Source of the DNA: UBA6168 sp041752395
GTDB taxonomy: Bacteria > Bacteroidota > Bacteroidia > Chitinophagales > Saprospiraceae
Direction of reading: 5' to 3'
NCBI GenBank assembly: GCA_041752395.1
Contig: JBGSWN010000043.1
Location: 11,824-75,823, forward strand
DNA length: 64,000 bases
Positions within the stretch are counted from its first letter, which is position 1. Each line of letters starts with the position of its first letter. The notes beneath the pieces are model-generated. The model was given only the letters and a program-made list of their open reading frames with translations. It had not been told where the DNA came from and searched no databases. Below, in pieces: positions 28,207-37,481 of this stretch. Made by a program: the position numbers and the translations under genes.

Positions 28207-31200
28207 ATGAAAAATCAAAGCAATAATAAGGAAGTCTGGATTGGGGTAGAACACCTGGAACAAGACCCAATTTTCTTGGAATCCATCAATCGTGAGTTCA
28301 GCGACGCACCTGCATTGGCGCATGAAGCGGCCCTAGAATCCGGCACATCAAGGCGTGATTTCTTGAAATACCTTGGTTTCAGTGTTGGCGCAGCCACGAT
28401 TGCAAGCTGCAATATTCCAGTGAAAAAGGCACTTCCATTCGTAGTCAAACCGGATGAAATTGTGCCTGGAGTAGCAACCTACTATGCATCTTCGTATGTG
28501 AATGGTGGTGATTATTGCCCAGTTTTGGTGAAAACCAGAGAGGGTCGCCCAATTAAAGTAGAAGGCAACACAATGTCTTCCGTCACAAAAGGCGGTACAG
28601 ACGCTCGTGTCCAAGCCAGTGTGCTAAGTCTTTATGACACTAACCGCTACCAGACTGCCATGAAAAACGATGGCGGTAAATGGGCAAAAATAGGCTGGGC
28701 CGACCTCGATAAAGAAGTGGGAGGAAAATTGGCGGCTGGTTCAGTAAAAGTTATCACCAATACCATCCTTAGCCCAACAGCCAAAAAGGCTTTGGGCGAG
28801 TTTCTTGCAAAATATCCGGGTTCTTCTGTTGTGACTTACGATGCCGTTTCTTCTTCGGCACAGTTGCAAGCCAACGAAGCTTGTTACGGCAAAAAATCAC
28901 TGCCAAATTACATGTTCGACAAAGCCGAGATGATTGTCAGCTTTGGAGCCGACTTCTTGGGCACATGGATCAGCCCAGTCGAATATGCCCGCCAATACGC
29001 TACCAACCGCCGCATTGACGAAGTCAGCAAAGCAAAAATGTCCCGTCACATTCAAGTGGAAAGTGGCATGACCCTGACTGGTTCAAATGCTGACCACCGT
29101 ATTTTGGTACGCCCTTCGGAAATGGGTGCTGCGATTGCTGCCTTGCACAATGCAGTTGCATCAAAAACTGGCGGTGCCACTGTTTCGTTACCAAAAGTGA
29201 ACGATAAAGCAGCCGCAGCTTTAGCCAAAGTTGCTGCCCAATTGGTAGCCAACAAGGGCAAGTCACTGGTAGTTTGCGGAACAAACAATGTTGGTGAGCA
29301 GACTTTGGTGAACGCCATCAACAATATGCTTGACAGTTGGGGCAATACTATGACTTTCGCCAATGCTTCCAAGCAGCGCCAAGGTATTGATGCAGAAATA
29401 CAAGGTTTGATTCGTGAAATGGGTGCTGGTTCTGTTGGTTCCGTCATCGTTTGGGGTGCAAACCCAGCATTTGACCTACCTAACAGCGACGCTTTTGCGG
29501 AAGCATTTGCGAAGGTAAAAACCAAAATCTCGTTCAACGGTACACCGGATGAAACAACTGCACTTTGCGATTATATCGCACCATCCAACCATTGGCTCGA
29601 AAGCTGGGGTGATGCCGAGGCAAAAGAAGGCCATTTCAGTCTCATGCAGCCGACGATTGCGCCCATTTTCAAGACCCGCCAAGCTGAGGAAACACTGCTG
29701 CTTTGGTCTGGTAGCCAAAATTTCAACCCAGCTTCGGAGCAACCATATTACGAGTACCTGAATGCCAACTGGCAAGCGGATATGTTCACCCGTCAACGCA
29801 CTTTTGCCACCTTCCAAGGTTTTTGGGATAGTGTATTGCACGATGGCGTTTTTGAAGTTCCTGTTGAGGCATTCACTGAATTCGGCTGGGATGGGGATGT
29901 ACAAGCTGCCGCTGGTAAAATCACAAAACCAGGCGGTGACGAACTTGAAATTTCATTCTTCGAAACGGTAAACGTAGGCGGTGGACAATATGCCGACAAC
30001 CCTTGGTTGCAGGAGTTGCCAGACCCAATCACCCGCTGTGTTTGGGGCAATTACCTCCAGATTCCGATCGAGTTTGATGGTAATCGTCGTTTTGATGGGG
30101 TAGGGAAGTTCAAAGGTTTGAATAACAAGGAAGCCTACAAAGAGGCTGATATGGTAAAAATTACCGTGGGCGGCAAAGAGCAGACGGTTACCTGCGTGCG
30201 CCAATTTGGCCAAAAAACGGATGCTGTGAGCATGGCACTGGGCTATGGTCGCAAGGTTTCTGGTGCGGCAGGCCGCAATATCGGTGTAAATGTTTACCCT
30301 TGGTTGAGCATTGATGCCAATGGAAACACACAGTATTTTGCTGGCATTGGCAATGTATCCGAGAAAGTGGGCACTGATAAATACGCCAGCGTTCAGTACC
30401 ATCATACAATGGGAGTTATTGGAAACGCAGAAGGTTACGAAGGCAAGGTGAATGTGGATGAAATCGCCTTAATGACGATAGGAAAAGGTTTCCAAGGTTC
30501 TTTGGTTGAGCGTTCGGTTATCAACCGCACGAACCTCAGCGACTTAGGGAATTATTCCAAAGAGTTGGAAGAGAAAAGGGCTGAATTCGAGCATTTGAAC
30601 TCCAAGTCCTTGTATCCCTACAATGAATTTGTTGCAGAAACATATAGCCAAGGCCACCATTGGGGTTTGCACATTGATTTGAACTCCTGCACAGGCTGCG
30701 GAGCATGTCAGGTAGCTTGTATCGCTGAAAACAACGTTCCTGTCGTCGGTAAATACGAGGTTTATCGCCACCACGAAATGACTTGGTTGCGCATTGACCG
30801 CTACTTCTACGGTGATTACGAAAATCCGAACGTGGTTTACCAGCCAATGATGTGTCAGCACTGCGACAACGCTCCATGTGAGAACGTTTGCCCAGTTTCT
30901 GCGACAAACCATAGTTCTGAGGGCTTGAACCAAATGGCATACAACCGTTGCATTGGTACTCGCTACTGTGCAAACAACTGCCCCTACAAAGTTCGTCGCT
31001 TCAACTGGATGGACTACACGACAGCAGACCTTTTCCCAGTGAACGAACACGGCCCAGAGCCATTCGTTCCTTACGATGGCGAGGTGCCTTTCTACGCTGA
31101 CAACCTCACCCGTATGGTGCTGAACCCAGACGTCACAGTTCGAGTACGTGGTGTGATGGAGAAGTGCAGCTTCTGTGTGCAGCGTATCCAAGAAGGCAAG

Positions 31201-31434
31201 CTTACCGCCAAAAAAGAAGGTCGTGCCCTTCGGGATGGTGACATCAAATCAGCTTGCCAAACTGCATGCCCTACTGGTGCAATTGTTTTCGGTGACACCA
31301 ATGACAAGGACTCTGAGATTGCGAGGCGATTCAAGAATGAATTGAACTACATCGTTTTGGAAGAAGTGAACACCCGTCCATCGGTGCAGTACACTACCCG
31401 AGTGACTAATAGGGATGAGGCTTTGATTAGCTAA
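28207..31434 (+). CDS. actB: Alternative complex III subunit ActB, molybdopterin-oxidoreductase-like with iron-sulfur domain
   Basis: 1,075 residues. A TAT-type signal lies inside the N-terminus (TSRRDFLKYLGFSVGAATIASC, residues about 46-68), preceded by the extension usual in this family. Residues about 70-750 resemble a molybdopterin-oxidoreductase fold; ActB structures studied so far bind no molybdenum cofactor. From about 820 an FeS domain carries CTGCGACQVAC, CQHCDNAPCENVCP, CIGTRYCANNCP and CSFC with CQTACP. In the third set Thr replaces the second Cys, which fits three [4Fe-4S] clusters plus one [3Fe-4S]. It sits on the periplasmic face and accepts electrons from the quinol site in ActC. 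Confidence 0.94.
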   Translation: MKNQSNNKEVWIGVEHLEQDPIFLESINREFSDAPALAHEAALESGTSRRDFLKYLGFSVGAATIASCNIPVKKALPFVVKPDEIVPGVATYYASSYVNGGDYCPVLVKTREGRPIKVEGNTMSSVTKGGTDARVQASVLSLYDTNRYQTAMKNDGGKWAKIGWADLDKEVGGKLAAGSVKVITNTILSPTAKKALGEFLAKYPGSSVVTYDAVSSSAQLQANEACYGKKSLPNYMFDKAEMIVSFGADFLGTWISPVEYARQYATNRRIDEVSKAKMSRHIQVESGMTLTGSNADHRILVRPSEMGAAIAALHNAVASKTGGATVSLPKVNDKAAAALAKVAAQLVANKGKSLVVCGTNNVGEQTLVNAINNMLDSWGNTMTFANASKQRQGIDAEIQGLIREMGAGSVGSVIVWGANPAFDLPNSDAFAEAFAKVKTKISFNGTPDETTALCDYIAPSNHWLESWGDAEAKEGHFSLMQPTIAPIFKTRQAEETLLLWSGSQNFNPASEQPYYEYLNANWQADMFTRQRTFATFQGFWDSVLHDGVFEVPVEAFTEFGWDGDVQAAAGKITKPGGDELEISFFETVNVGGGQYADNPWLQELPDPITRCVWGNYLQIPIEFDGNRRFDGVGKFKGLNNKEAYKEADMVKITVGGKEQTVTCVRQFGQKTDAVSMALGYGRKVSGAAGRNIGVNVYPWLSIDANGNTQYFAGIGNVSEKVGTDKYASVQYHHTMGVIGNAEGYEGKVNVDEIALMTIGKGFQGSLVERSVINRTNLSDLGNYSKELEEKRAEFEHLNSKSLYPYNEFVAETYSQGHHWGLHIDLNSCTGCGACQVACIAENNVPVVGKYEVYRHHEMTWLRIDRYFYGDYENPNVVYQPMMCQHCDNAPCENVCPVSATNHSSEGLNQMAYNRCIGTRYCANNCPYKVRRFNWMDYTTADLFPVNEHGPEPFVPYDGEVPFYADNLTRMVLNPDVTVRVRGVMEKCSFCVQRIQEGKLTAKKEGRALRDGDIKSACQTACPTGAIVFGDTNDKDSEIARRFKNELNYIVLEEVNTRPSVQYTTRVTNRDEALIS

Positions 31435-31498
31435 ACCTGATTTTCAAAAAAAGTAGCTGACAGAACTTTTTAACAGAAGTTCAAGAAATTGATAAAAT

Positions 31499-32932
31499 AT
31501 GAGCGCAGCAGTATCACGAATTCGTGAACCCCTGATAATGGGGAACAAAAATTATCACCAAATCACAGAGGACCTCATCGGGCCAACCGAGAAGGCACCC
31601 AACCGGATGTGGATTATCGCTTTCACTTTGTCGGTGATGACCTTTGGATATGGTGCATTTTCACTTTGCTGGACTTTCTATTTCGGCATCGGAGCTTGGA
31701 ATGCAAACCGTACCATCGGTTGGGCTTATGACATCACCAACTTCGTTTGGTGGATCGGTATCGGCCACGCAGGTACGCTGATTTCGGCTATCCTTCTACT
31801 TTTCCGCCAACGCTGGCGGACGGGAGTAAACCGTGCGGCGGAGGCCATGACGATTTTTGCGGTAATGTGCGCTGGAATCTTTCCGGCTACACACACAGGT
31901 CGCCCTTGGTTTGACTTTTTCATGTTCCCATACCCTAACACAAGAGGGCCACTCTGGGTGAACTTTAATTCTCCGCTGCTTTGGGACTTGTTCGCCATCT
32001 CGACCTACTTCACGGTATCGCTTTTGTTTTGGTACACTGGGCTTGTGCCTGACCTAGCAACTGTGCGTGACCGCGCAAAAGGCGTTCGCAAGAAAATGTA
32101 CGCCTTCGTATCAATGGGCTGGACGGGCAAAGCCAAGCATTGGCAGCGCCATGAGTACCTGTCCTTGATTTTGGCGGGTATTTCAACTCCCTTGGTACTT
32201 TCTGTACATACGATAGTAAGTTTTGACTTTGCTACTTCAGTAATTCCAGGATGGCACACCACCATTTTTCCTCCATATTTTGTGGCGGGCGCTATCTTTT
32301 CTGGCTTCGCAATGGTACTTACGTTGATGGTCATCACCCGCAAATGTTTTAACCTGGAGGGATACATCACTATCAACCACATCGAAAGCATGAACAAGGT
32401 GATTTTGGTGACGGGTACGATGGTTGGTTCAGCTTACCTTATCGAGCTTTTCGTGGCTTGGTATTCAGGCTACATCTACGAGCAATTCGCATTCTACAAT
32501 AGGGTGCTTGGCCCATATTATTGGTCATATATTGGTATGATGGGCTGTAACCTGCTTGCGCCGCAAGTGTTTTGGTCAAAGAAAATCCGACGTAATGTTT
32601 GGTGGACATTCTTTATCTCCATCTTCGTAAACATCGGGATGTGGTTTGAGCGCTTCGTAATCATTGCCACTACGCTTGCCCGTGATTATCTGCCATCAAG
32701 CTGGAGTTACTACTGGCCAAGCTGGGTGGAGATTGGAATTTATGTCGGCACATTCGGCTTGTTCTTTACGCTTTATTTGGTCTTCGCAAGGGTAGCACCC
32801 GTGGTAGCTGCCGCTGAGGTCAAAGCAATCTTGAAGCAATACGGCGACCAGTACATGGGCGAAAATGCACAGCCACACCACCACCACCACGAAGATGAAA
32901 CGGAGGATGCTGAGCACGGTGGTCACCACTAA
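31499..32932 (+). CDS. actC: Alternative complex III subunit ActC, NrfD/PsrC-like quinol-oxidising membrane protein
   Basis: 477 residues with about ten hydrophobic helices in the NrfD/PsrC pattern. Conserved features include FVWWIGIGHAGTLISAILLL in the third helix, GRPWFDFFMFPYPN in a loop, and SVHTIVSFDFA. In the family this subunit holds the quinol site close to the [3Fe-4S] cluster of ActB. The C-terminus ends in a histidine-rich tail (HHHHHEDETEDAEHGGHH), which could bind metal but may be only a soluble extension. It is 64 bp after actB and 40 bp before actD. Confidence 0.93.
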   Translation: MSAAVSRIREPLIMGNKNYHQITEDLIGPTEKAPNRMWIIAFTLSVMTFGYGAFSLCWTFYFGIGAWNANRTIGWAYDITNFVWWIGIGHAGTLISAILLLFRQRWRTGVNRAAEAMTIFAVMCAGIFPATHTGRPWFDFFMFPYPNTRGPLWVNFNSPLLWDLFAISTYFTVSLLFWYTGLVPDLATVRDRAKGVRKKMYAFVSMGWTGKAKHWQRHEYLSLILAGISTPLVLSVHTIVSFDFATSVIPGWHTTIFPPYFVAGAIFSGFAMVLTLMVITRKCFNLEGYITINHIESMNKVILVTGTMVGSAYLIELFVAWYSGYIYEQFAFYNRVLGPYYWSYIGMMGCNLLAPQVFWSKKIRRNVWWTFFISIFVNIGMWFERFVIIATTLARDYLPSSWSYYWPSWVEIGIYVGTFGLFFTLYLVFARVAPVVAAAEVKAILKQYGDQYMGENAQPHHHHHEDETEDAEHGGHH

Positions 32933-32972
32933 TTAATTGATAAACAGACTTTTATCTAAACAAGCAAATTCA

Positions 32973-33521
32973 ATGAAAGGTCAACATAAAGAAGTTCTGT
33001 TCGGGCTGTACAATGACGAGGAAGTGCTGATGGGTGCCATCAAGAAGGCCAAGAAGCAACATCTCGATATCATGGATGTGTATTCGCCATTTCCTATTCA
33101 CGGTTTAGACCCGCTACTTGGATTGGAAGAATCGAGGCTACACGTTGTAGGTTTTATCTTCGGGTTCTTGGGTTTGCTCACAGCCTTGATAGGTATTTCT
33201 TGGATATTCGGTGGCAGCTTGCTTTTTGAAGGCGACTGGGCCATAATATACGGTGGAAAGCCATATTGGTCACTGCCAGCATTCATTCCTATCACTTTTG
33301 AGATGACGGTTTTATTCTGTGCAATTGGTATGACAGTTGTTTTCTACATCATTTGTGGTCTAGGTTTTGGGGTAAACAATCCAATATTGGATGACCGGAT
33401 TACAGATGATAAATTTTGCTTGGCTTTTCAAACCAACGATATGGACGATGGAGCAATTGACAACCTCAAAGGCTTCTTAAATTCCACTGGAGCTGAGGAG
33501 GTTCACACCAAGACCATTTGA
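32973..33521 (+). CDS. actD: Alternative complex III subunit ActD (DUF3341)
   Basis: 182 residues from the ATG at 32973 (MKGQHKEVLFGLYNDEEVL); a frame opening at 32937 would add 12 residues that overlap the gap after actC. It has a cytoplasmic N-terminal ferredoxin-like fold (LMGAIKKAKKQHLDIMDVYSPFPIHGLD, a DUF3341 signature), then two membrane helices (VVGFIFGFLGLLTALIG, and FEMTVLFCAIGMTVVFYIICG) and a short tail. It carries no cofactor in known complexes and serves assembly or stability. Confidence 0.92.
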   Translation: MKGQHKEVLFGLYNDEEVLMGAIKKAKKQHLDIMDVYSPFPIHGLDPLLGLEESRLHVVGFIFGFLGLLTALIGISWIFGGSLLFEGDWAIIYGGKPYWSLPAFIPITFEMTVLFCAIGMTVVFYIICGLGFGVNNPILDDRITDDKFCLAFQTNDMDDGAIDNLKGFLNSTGAEEVHTKTI

Positions 33522-33607
33522 TATTATTAAACAAATAGGTGAGACAGCCGCAAGCTCAAAACGAGCAGGTTGTTGAACCCAAGCATATTCAAGATTCATT
33601 TTTGAAA

Positions 33608-34507
33608 ATGAAAATCATTCAAAATCTTCTTAAAGTCATGGCAATTTGCGCTGTTGTTTTCGGCGCATACTCTTGCCAGCAGCCTGGAAAAGACTCGACG
33701 GGAAGTGAGTTCATTCCGGATATGGCTCATGCTACAGCCTACGAGGCAAATGTTTTGACCAAGTACAACTTGAACTCTTGGGACGAGGAAAGTGTGAAGT
33801 CACGTCGTGAATTGTCACAACCCCGTCAACCCGTTCTTGGTACTATCCCTCGTGGATTCGCTGGTTCGGCTTCCTACAATGGCGTTTATGCTTCAGCATT
33901 GGATGCTATCGAAAGCATGATGCAACGCATGAACCATAGTGGTGGCATTAAGTACACAGATAATGGACACGTTCCATATACTTATCCTGATACACAGGAA
34001 GGTCGTGATTTAGCTACGCAGCAAATCAAATACAGTCCATTTCCCATCACGGCTGATGGATTGGAAAAAGGTAAAGACCTGTACAATATCTTCTGTGGAA
34101 TCTGCCACGGCGAAAAAGGTGATGGCGGTGGATACTTGGTGCGCGATAATGGCGGAAAATATCCAGCACAACCAGCTAATTTCTTGGACAGTCAATTTGT
34201 AGCGGCTTCAAATGGTCGTTATTACCATGCCATCATGTATGGAAAGAACGCAATGGGAGCTTACCCGGATAAACTCGGTTTTCAAGAGCGTTGGGAGGTA
34301 ATTCATTATATTCGGTCTTTGCAGGCGACTGCTAAGAAGGCGATTTATTCTGAAAAAGCAAATACACTAAATGCTGAGTTCGGAGTGCCTTTCGCAAGTG
34401 TACCGAAACCAGCTCCAAGTCCAGTTATCGAAGTAATGGATGAAACAACGACCATCGAACCAAACGCTGGGGGAGAAGTTAAGCATTCAGCATCGGAGCA
34501 CCACTAA
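33608..34507 (+). CDS. actE: Alternative complex III subunit ActE, monoheme cytochrome c lipoprotein
   Basis: 299 residues from the ATG at 33608, which gives a clean lipoprotein signal (MKIIQNLLKVMAICAVVFGA, lipobox AYSC). A GTG at 33539 opens the same frame 23 residues earlier but would bury the signal. The single heme motif is CGICH in YNIFCGICHGEKGDGGG, and an axial Met candidate is in IMYGKNAMGAYPDKLGFQERW, typical of class I cytochrome c. It is anchored on the periplasmic side, next to ActA and ActB. The C-terminal tail is low-complexity and ends HSASEHH. Confidence 0.92.
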   Translation: MKIIQNLLKVMAICAVVFGAYSCQQPGKDSTGSEFIPDMAHATAYEANVLTKYNLNSWDEESVKSRRELSQPRQPVLGTIPRGFAGSASYNGVYASALDAIESMMQRMNHSGGIKYTDNGHVPYTYPDTQEGRDLATQQIKYSPFPITADGLEKGKDLYNIFCGICHGEKGDGGGYLVRDNGGKYPAQPANFLDSQFVAASNGRYYHAIMYGKNAMGAYPDKLGFQERWEVIHYIRSLQATAKKAIYSEKANTLNAEFGVPFASVPKPAPSPVIEVMDETTTIEPNAGGEVKHSASEHH

Positions 34508-34570
34508 ATTTTTGAAAATCTGATTCAATCAAACCTGGCTGATAACCAGCAATAAAAAAATACCTGCAGC

Positions 34571-35866
34571 ATGAAGCAGTTTACGTTTGAAGCAAAACAA
34601 AAAAACTTTTTAATAGGTATGATGGGCTTAGGCCTGCTTTGCCTAATTCTGAGCTATTTCCTTGAGCCAGAGCAAATTGCGGCAAGTGGTCAGCACGCCC
34701 GCTTTTGGTCTAACTTCTTGCTCAATGTCGTCTTTTTCACTGGTATTGCATTCATGATTACCTTCGTAATCGCTGCATTTACCCTTGCTTACGCTGGATG
34801 GTACGTTGTGTTTAAGCGTATTTGGGAAGCGTTTTCCTCCTTTATGCTGCCAGGCTTGATAATGATGGTGCTTATTGGAATTGCGGTATATGCTCACATG
34901 AACCACCTGTACCATTGGGCGGATGCCGAGGCAGTGGCAACTGATAAGATATTGAATGGCAAATCTTCTTTTTTGAATAAAAATTGGTATCTTTTTGGTT
35001 CAATCATCATCGTAGGCAGTTGGATATTTTTTGGCCGCAAATTCCGTCAAATCTCACTCGAAGAAGATAAGCATGGTGCAGAATCAACAAACTTTGTGCA
35101 CCACCGTAATCTGCGGAAATATGCCGCTGTCTTTCTTCCAATTGCTGCATTCACAGGACCAGCAATTGTTTGGCAATGGGTTATGTCTATTGATGCGCAC
35201 TGGTACAGTACTTTGTTCGCTTGGTATTCCATGGCAAGCTGGTGGTTGGCAGGTTGTTCTTTGACTATTATGCTCATCATTTACTTGAAATCAAAAGGTT
35301 ATTTGGAGCAAATAACTAAGGAGCACCTCCATGATTTGGGCAAGTTCATGTTTGCTTTCAGCATTTTTTGGACGTACTGTTGGTTCTCACAATATATGCT
35401 GATTTGGTACACGAATAACGGGGAGGAGACCATTTATTACTTCACTCGCAAAAACGAATATCCAGTGTTGTTTTTTGGCAACCTTGTCATCAATTTCGTG
35501 TTACCCTTTCTGATTTTGATGCGCAATACGACCAAGCGGCGCTACGGGACATTGTTTTTTGCTTCAGCCCTTGTATTCTTCGGACACTGGTTCGATTATT
35601 TCTACATGATAAAGCCAGGAGTTTTCATCACTGCACAAGAAGCAATGGCACATGGTAATGAGGCCGGCCATGATGGAGCAGAACATGCAGCGTCTTTTGT
35701 CTCAGGTTTTACTATTCCAGGTTTATTGGAAATTGGAGTTTTCCTTGGGTTCACTGCCTTTTTCATCTTCTGGGTTTTCAACCAGTTGACAAAAGCACCA
35801 TTAATTGTACAGAACGATCCTTATTTGGAGGAGAGTTTGCACCACGAAGTGCAAGCCTACGAATAA
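34571..35866 (+). CDS. actF: Alternative complex III subunit ActF, membrane quinol:cytochrome c oxidoreductase subunit
   Basis: 431 residues with about ten membrane helices. Family segments include the HHRNLRKYAAVFLPIAAFTGPAIVWQWVMS loop-helix, DAHWYSTLFAWYSMASWWL, and FSIFWTYCWFSQYMLIWYTNNGEE. ActF is related to ActC (NrfD fold) but lacks the quinol site in known structures and has been proposed to conduct protons. A soluble, charged segment (AHGNEAGHDGAEHAAS) precedes the last helix. It ends the act series; coxB follows after 77 bp. Confidence 0.93.
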   Translation: MKQFTFEAKQKNFLIGMMGLGLLCLILSYFLEPEQIAASGQHARFWSNFLLNVVFFTGIAFMITFVIAAFTLAYAGWYVVFKRIWEAFSSFMLPGLIMMVLIGIAVYAHMNHLYHWADAEAVATDKILNGKSSFLNKNWYLFGSIIIVGSWIFFGRKFRQISLEEDKHGAESTNFVHHRNLRKYAAVFLPIAAFTGPAIVWQWVMSIDAHWYSTLFAWYSMASWWLAGCSLTIMLIIYLKSKGYLEQITKEHLHDLGKFMFAFSIFWTYCWFSQYMLIWYTNNGEETIYYFTRKNEYPVLFFGNLVINFVLPFLILMRNTTKRRYGTLFFASALVFFGHWFDYFYMIKPGVFITAQEAMAHGNEAGHDGAEHAASFVSGFTIPGLLEIGVFLGFTAFFIFWVFNQLTKAPLIVQNDPYLEESLHHEVQAYE

Positions 35867-35943
35867 CGAATAAAATCGGGTAGTTACCGGGCTTTAGGGC
35901 CCAGCATTCAACTCAATTATTGAAAAATTATTAATTCGTCAAA

Positions 35944-37446
35944 ATGAGTACTGGATTAATTATCATAGCTTGTTTAATTCTCATCGTCATCGTCATCATA
36001 CAAATTGGTAAAGTCACTGATTTGGCTGCCAAGATTAGGGGCGAAGAGGCGGTTCAATTGGAAACGAATAAACGGTCAGGCAATTTTATGTTGCTTTTCA
36101 TGGTTGCTTTCTTGGTGCTAACTTGTTGGTCAGCATGGCATTACAAAAACTGGATGCTAGGATATGGACCCCATGAATCTGCATCTGCCCATGGTTCAGC
36201 AATTGATGGTGCCTTCAACATTACCTTGTTCTTCACAGGAATAGTGTTTGTTTTGACGCACATTGCCTTGTTTTGGTTTTCCTATAAATATGCAGGTAAG
36301 AAAGGTGTGATTTCCGAATTCATGCCGCACGATAACAAATTGGAGGTGATTTGGACTGCAATTCCAGCTATTGTGATGTGTTTTCTGGTAGTTCGTGGCC
36401 TTGTTGCTTGGAATGAGGTGATGGCTGATGTTGCCGATGGCGAAGAATACATGGAAATTGAAGCAACTGGACAGCAGTGGCTGTGGCATCTGCGCTATCC
36501 TGGTGCAGACGGCAAATTAGGCACTCGCAATTTCAGGTTGATTAAATCTGGTGAAAATCCACTTGGTCAGGACTGGATGGATGACAAGAACTTAGATGAT
36601 ATTATGCCTTCAGAAATCGTTCTTCCTGTTGGTAAAAAAGTTCGGGTTCGTATTACTGCAATGGATGTATTGCACAGCTTCGATTTACCACATTTTAGGG
36701 TAAAAATGGACGCAGTTCCAGGTATGCCCACTTATTTTGTCTTTACACCAATAAAAACGACTGAAGAATATAGGCAAGAATTGAAAAAGTATCCTGAGTA
36801 CCAGCAACCAACTGACCCAAAAGACCCGAGTAGCCCGCCACTTTGGAAGTCATTTGAATATGAATTGGCCTGTGCAGAGCTTTGTGGAAAAGGCCACTTC
36901 TCCATGAGGCGATTGGTAAAAATTGTTTCAGAAGAAGATTATCAAAAATGGCTTAAAGACCAGCCATCATATTATTTGTCAAACGTTCGTGGCAAGGACT
37001 TTGACCCTCGCAAAGATGAAGTTTTGGGAATAGAAGTACAACAGCGTAAACAAGATTTCAATACGACTGTTGAAAAGGCACTTACAGCTGAAAAGACAGA
37101 GGAGAAAATCATCCGTTTGAATTACGTCTATTACAAAATTGGTTCTGCTGAATTGGATGATCGTTCAAAATACGAATTAGATAACCTGATTGCAGCACTG
37201 AATAAGTACCCGAACATGACCATTGAAGTTGATGGGCATACAGATAGCGAAGGTGACGATGCTGCAAATTTGACGCTTTCCCAAGAAAGGGCAAAAGCAG
37301 TTTACAATTACCTCGTTACGAATCAAGTGACTGCAACAAGACTTCGTTCTAAGGGTTTTGGTGAAACAAAACCACTAGAATCCAACGATACGGAGGAAGG
37401 AAAAGCGAAAAATCGCCGCACCGAATTCCAGATTTTAACCCAATAA
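35944..37446 (+). CDS. coxB: Cytochrome c oxidase subunit II fused to a C-terminal OmpA-like peptidoglycan-binding domain
   Basis: 500 residues, longer than usual for subunit II. Residues 1-25 form an extra N-terminal helix, with further helices at about 48-66, 92-113 and 137-153. The cupredoxin domain (about 165-345) has the full CuA ligand set: His244 in VLHSF, then Cys310, Glu312, Cys314, His318 and Met321 in the C-A-E-L-C-G-K-G-H-F-S-M run. After a linker (350-385), residues about 387-500 form an OmpA-like domain with IEVDGHTDSEGDD (428-439), LSQERAKAVYNYL (445-457) and NRRTEF (490-495); Asp434 and Arg449 fit the diaminopimelate-binding pair. The CuA domain and the OmpA fold are both periplasmic, so the topology is consistent. 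The frame is unbroken, so this is a true fusion in this sequence. coxA follows after 35 bp. Confidence 0.92.
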   Translation: MSTGLIIIACLILIVIVIIQIGKVTDLAAKIRGEEAVQLETNKRSGNFMLLFMVAFLVLTCWSAWHYKNWMLGYGPHESASAHGSAIDGAFNITLFFTGIVFVLTHIALFWFSYKYAGKKGVISEFMPHDNKLEVIWTAIPAIVMCFLVVRGLVAWNEVMADVADGEEYMEIEATGQQWLWHLRYPGADGKLGTRNFRLIKSGENPLGQDWMDDKNLDDIMPSEIVLPVGKKVRVRITAMDVLHSFDLPHFRVKMDAVPGMPTYFVFTPIKTTEEYRQELKKYPEYQQPTDPKDPSSPPLWKSFEYELACAELCGKGHFSMRRLVKIVSEEDYQKWLKDQPSYYLSNVRGKDFDPRKDEVLGIEVQQRKQDFNTTVEKALTAEKTEEKIIRLNYVYYKIGSAELDDRSKYELDNLIAALNKYPNMTIEVDGHTDSEGDDAANLTLSQERAKAVYNYLVTNQVTATRLRSKGFGETKPLESNDTEEGKAKNRRTEFQILTQ

Positions 37447-37481
37447 GAACCTTCAAATTTTAGAAGAAAAAAAATCGAAAT

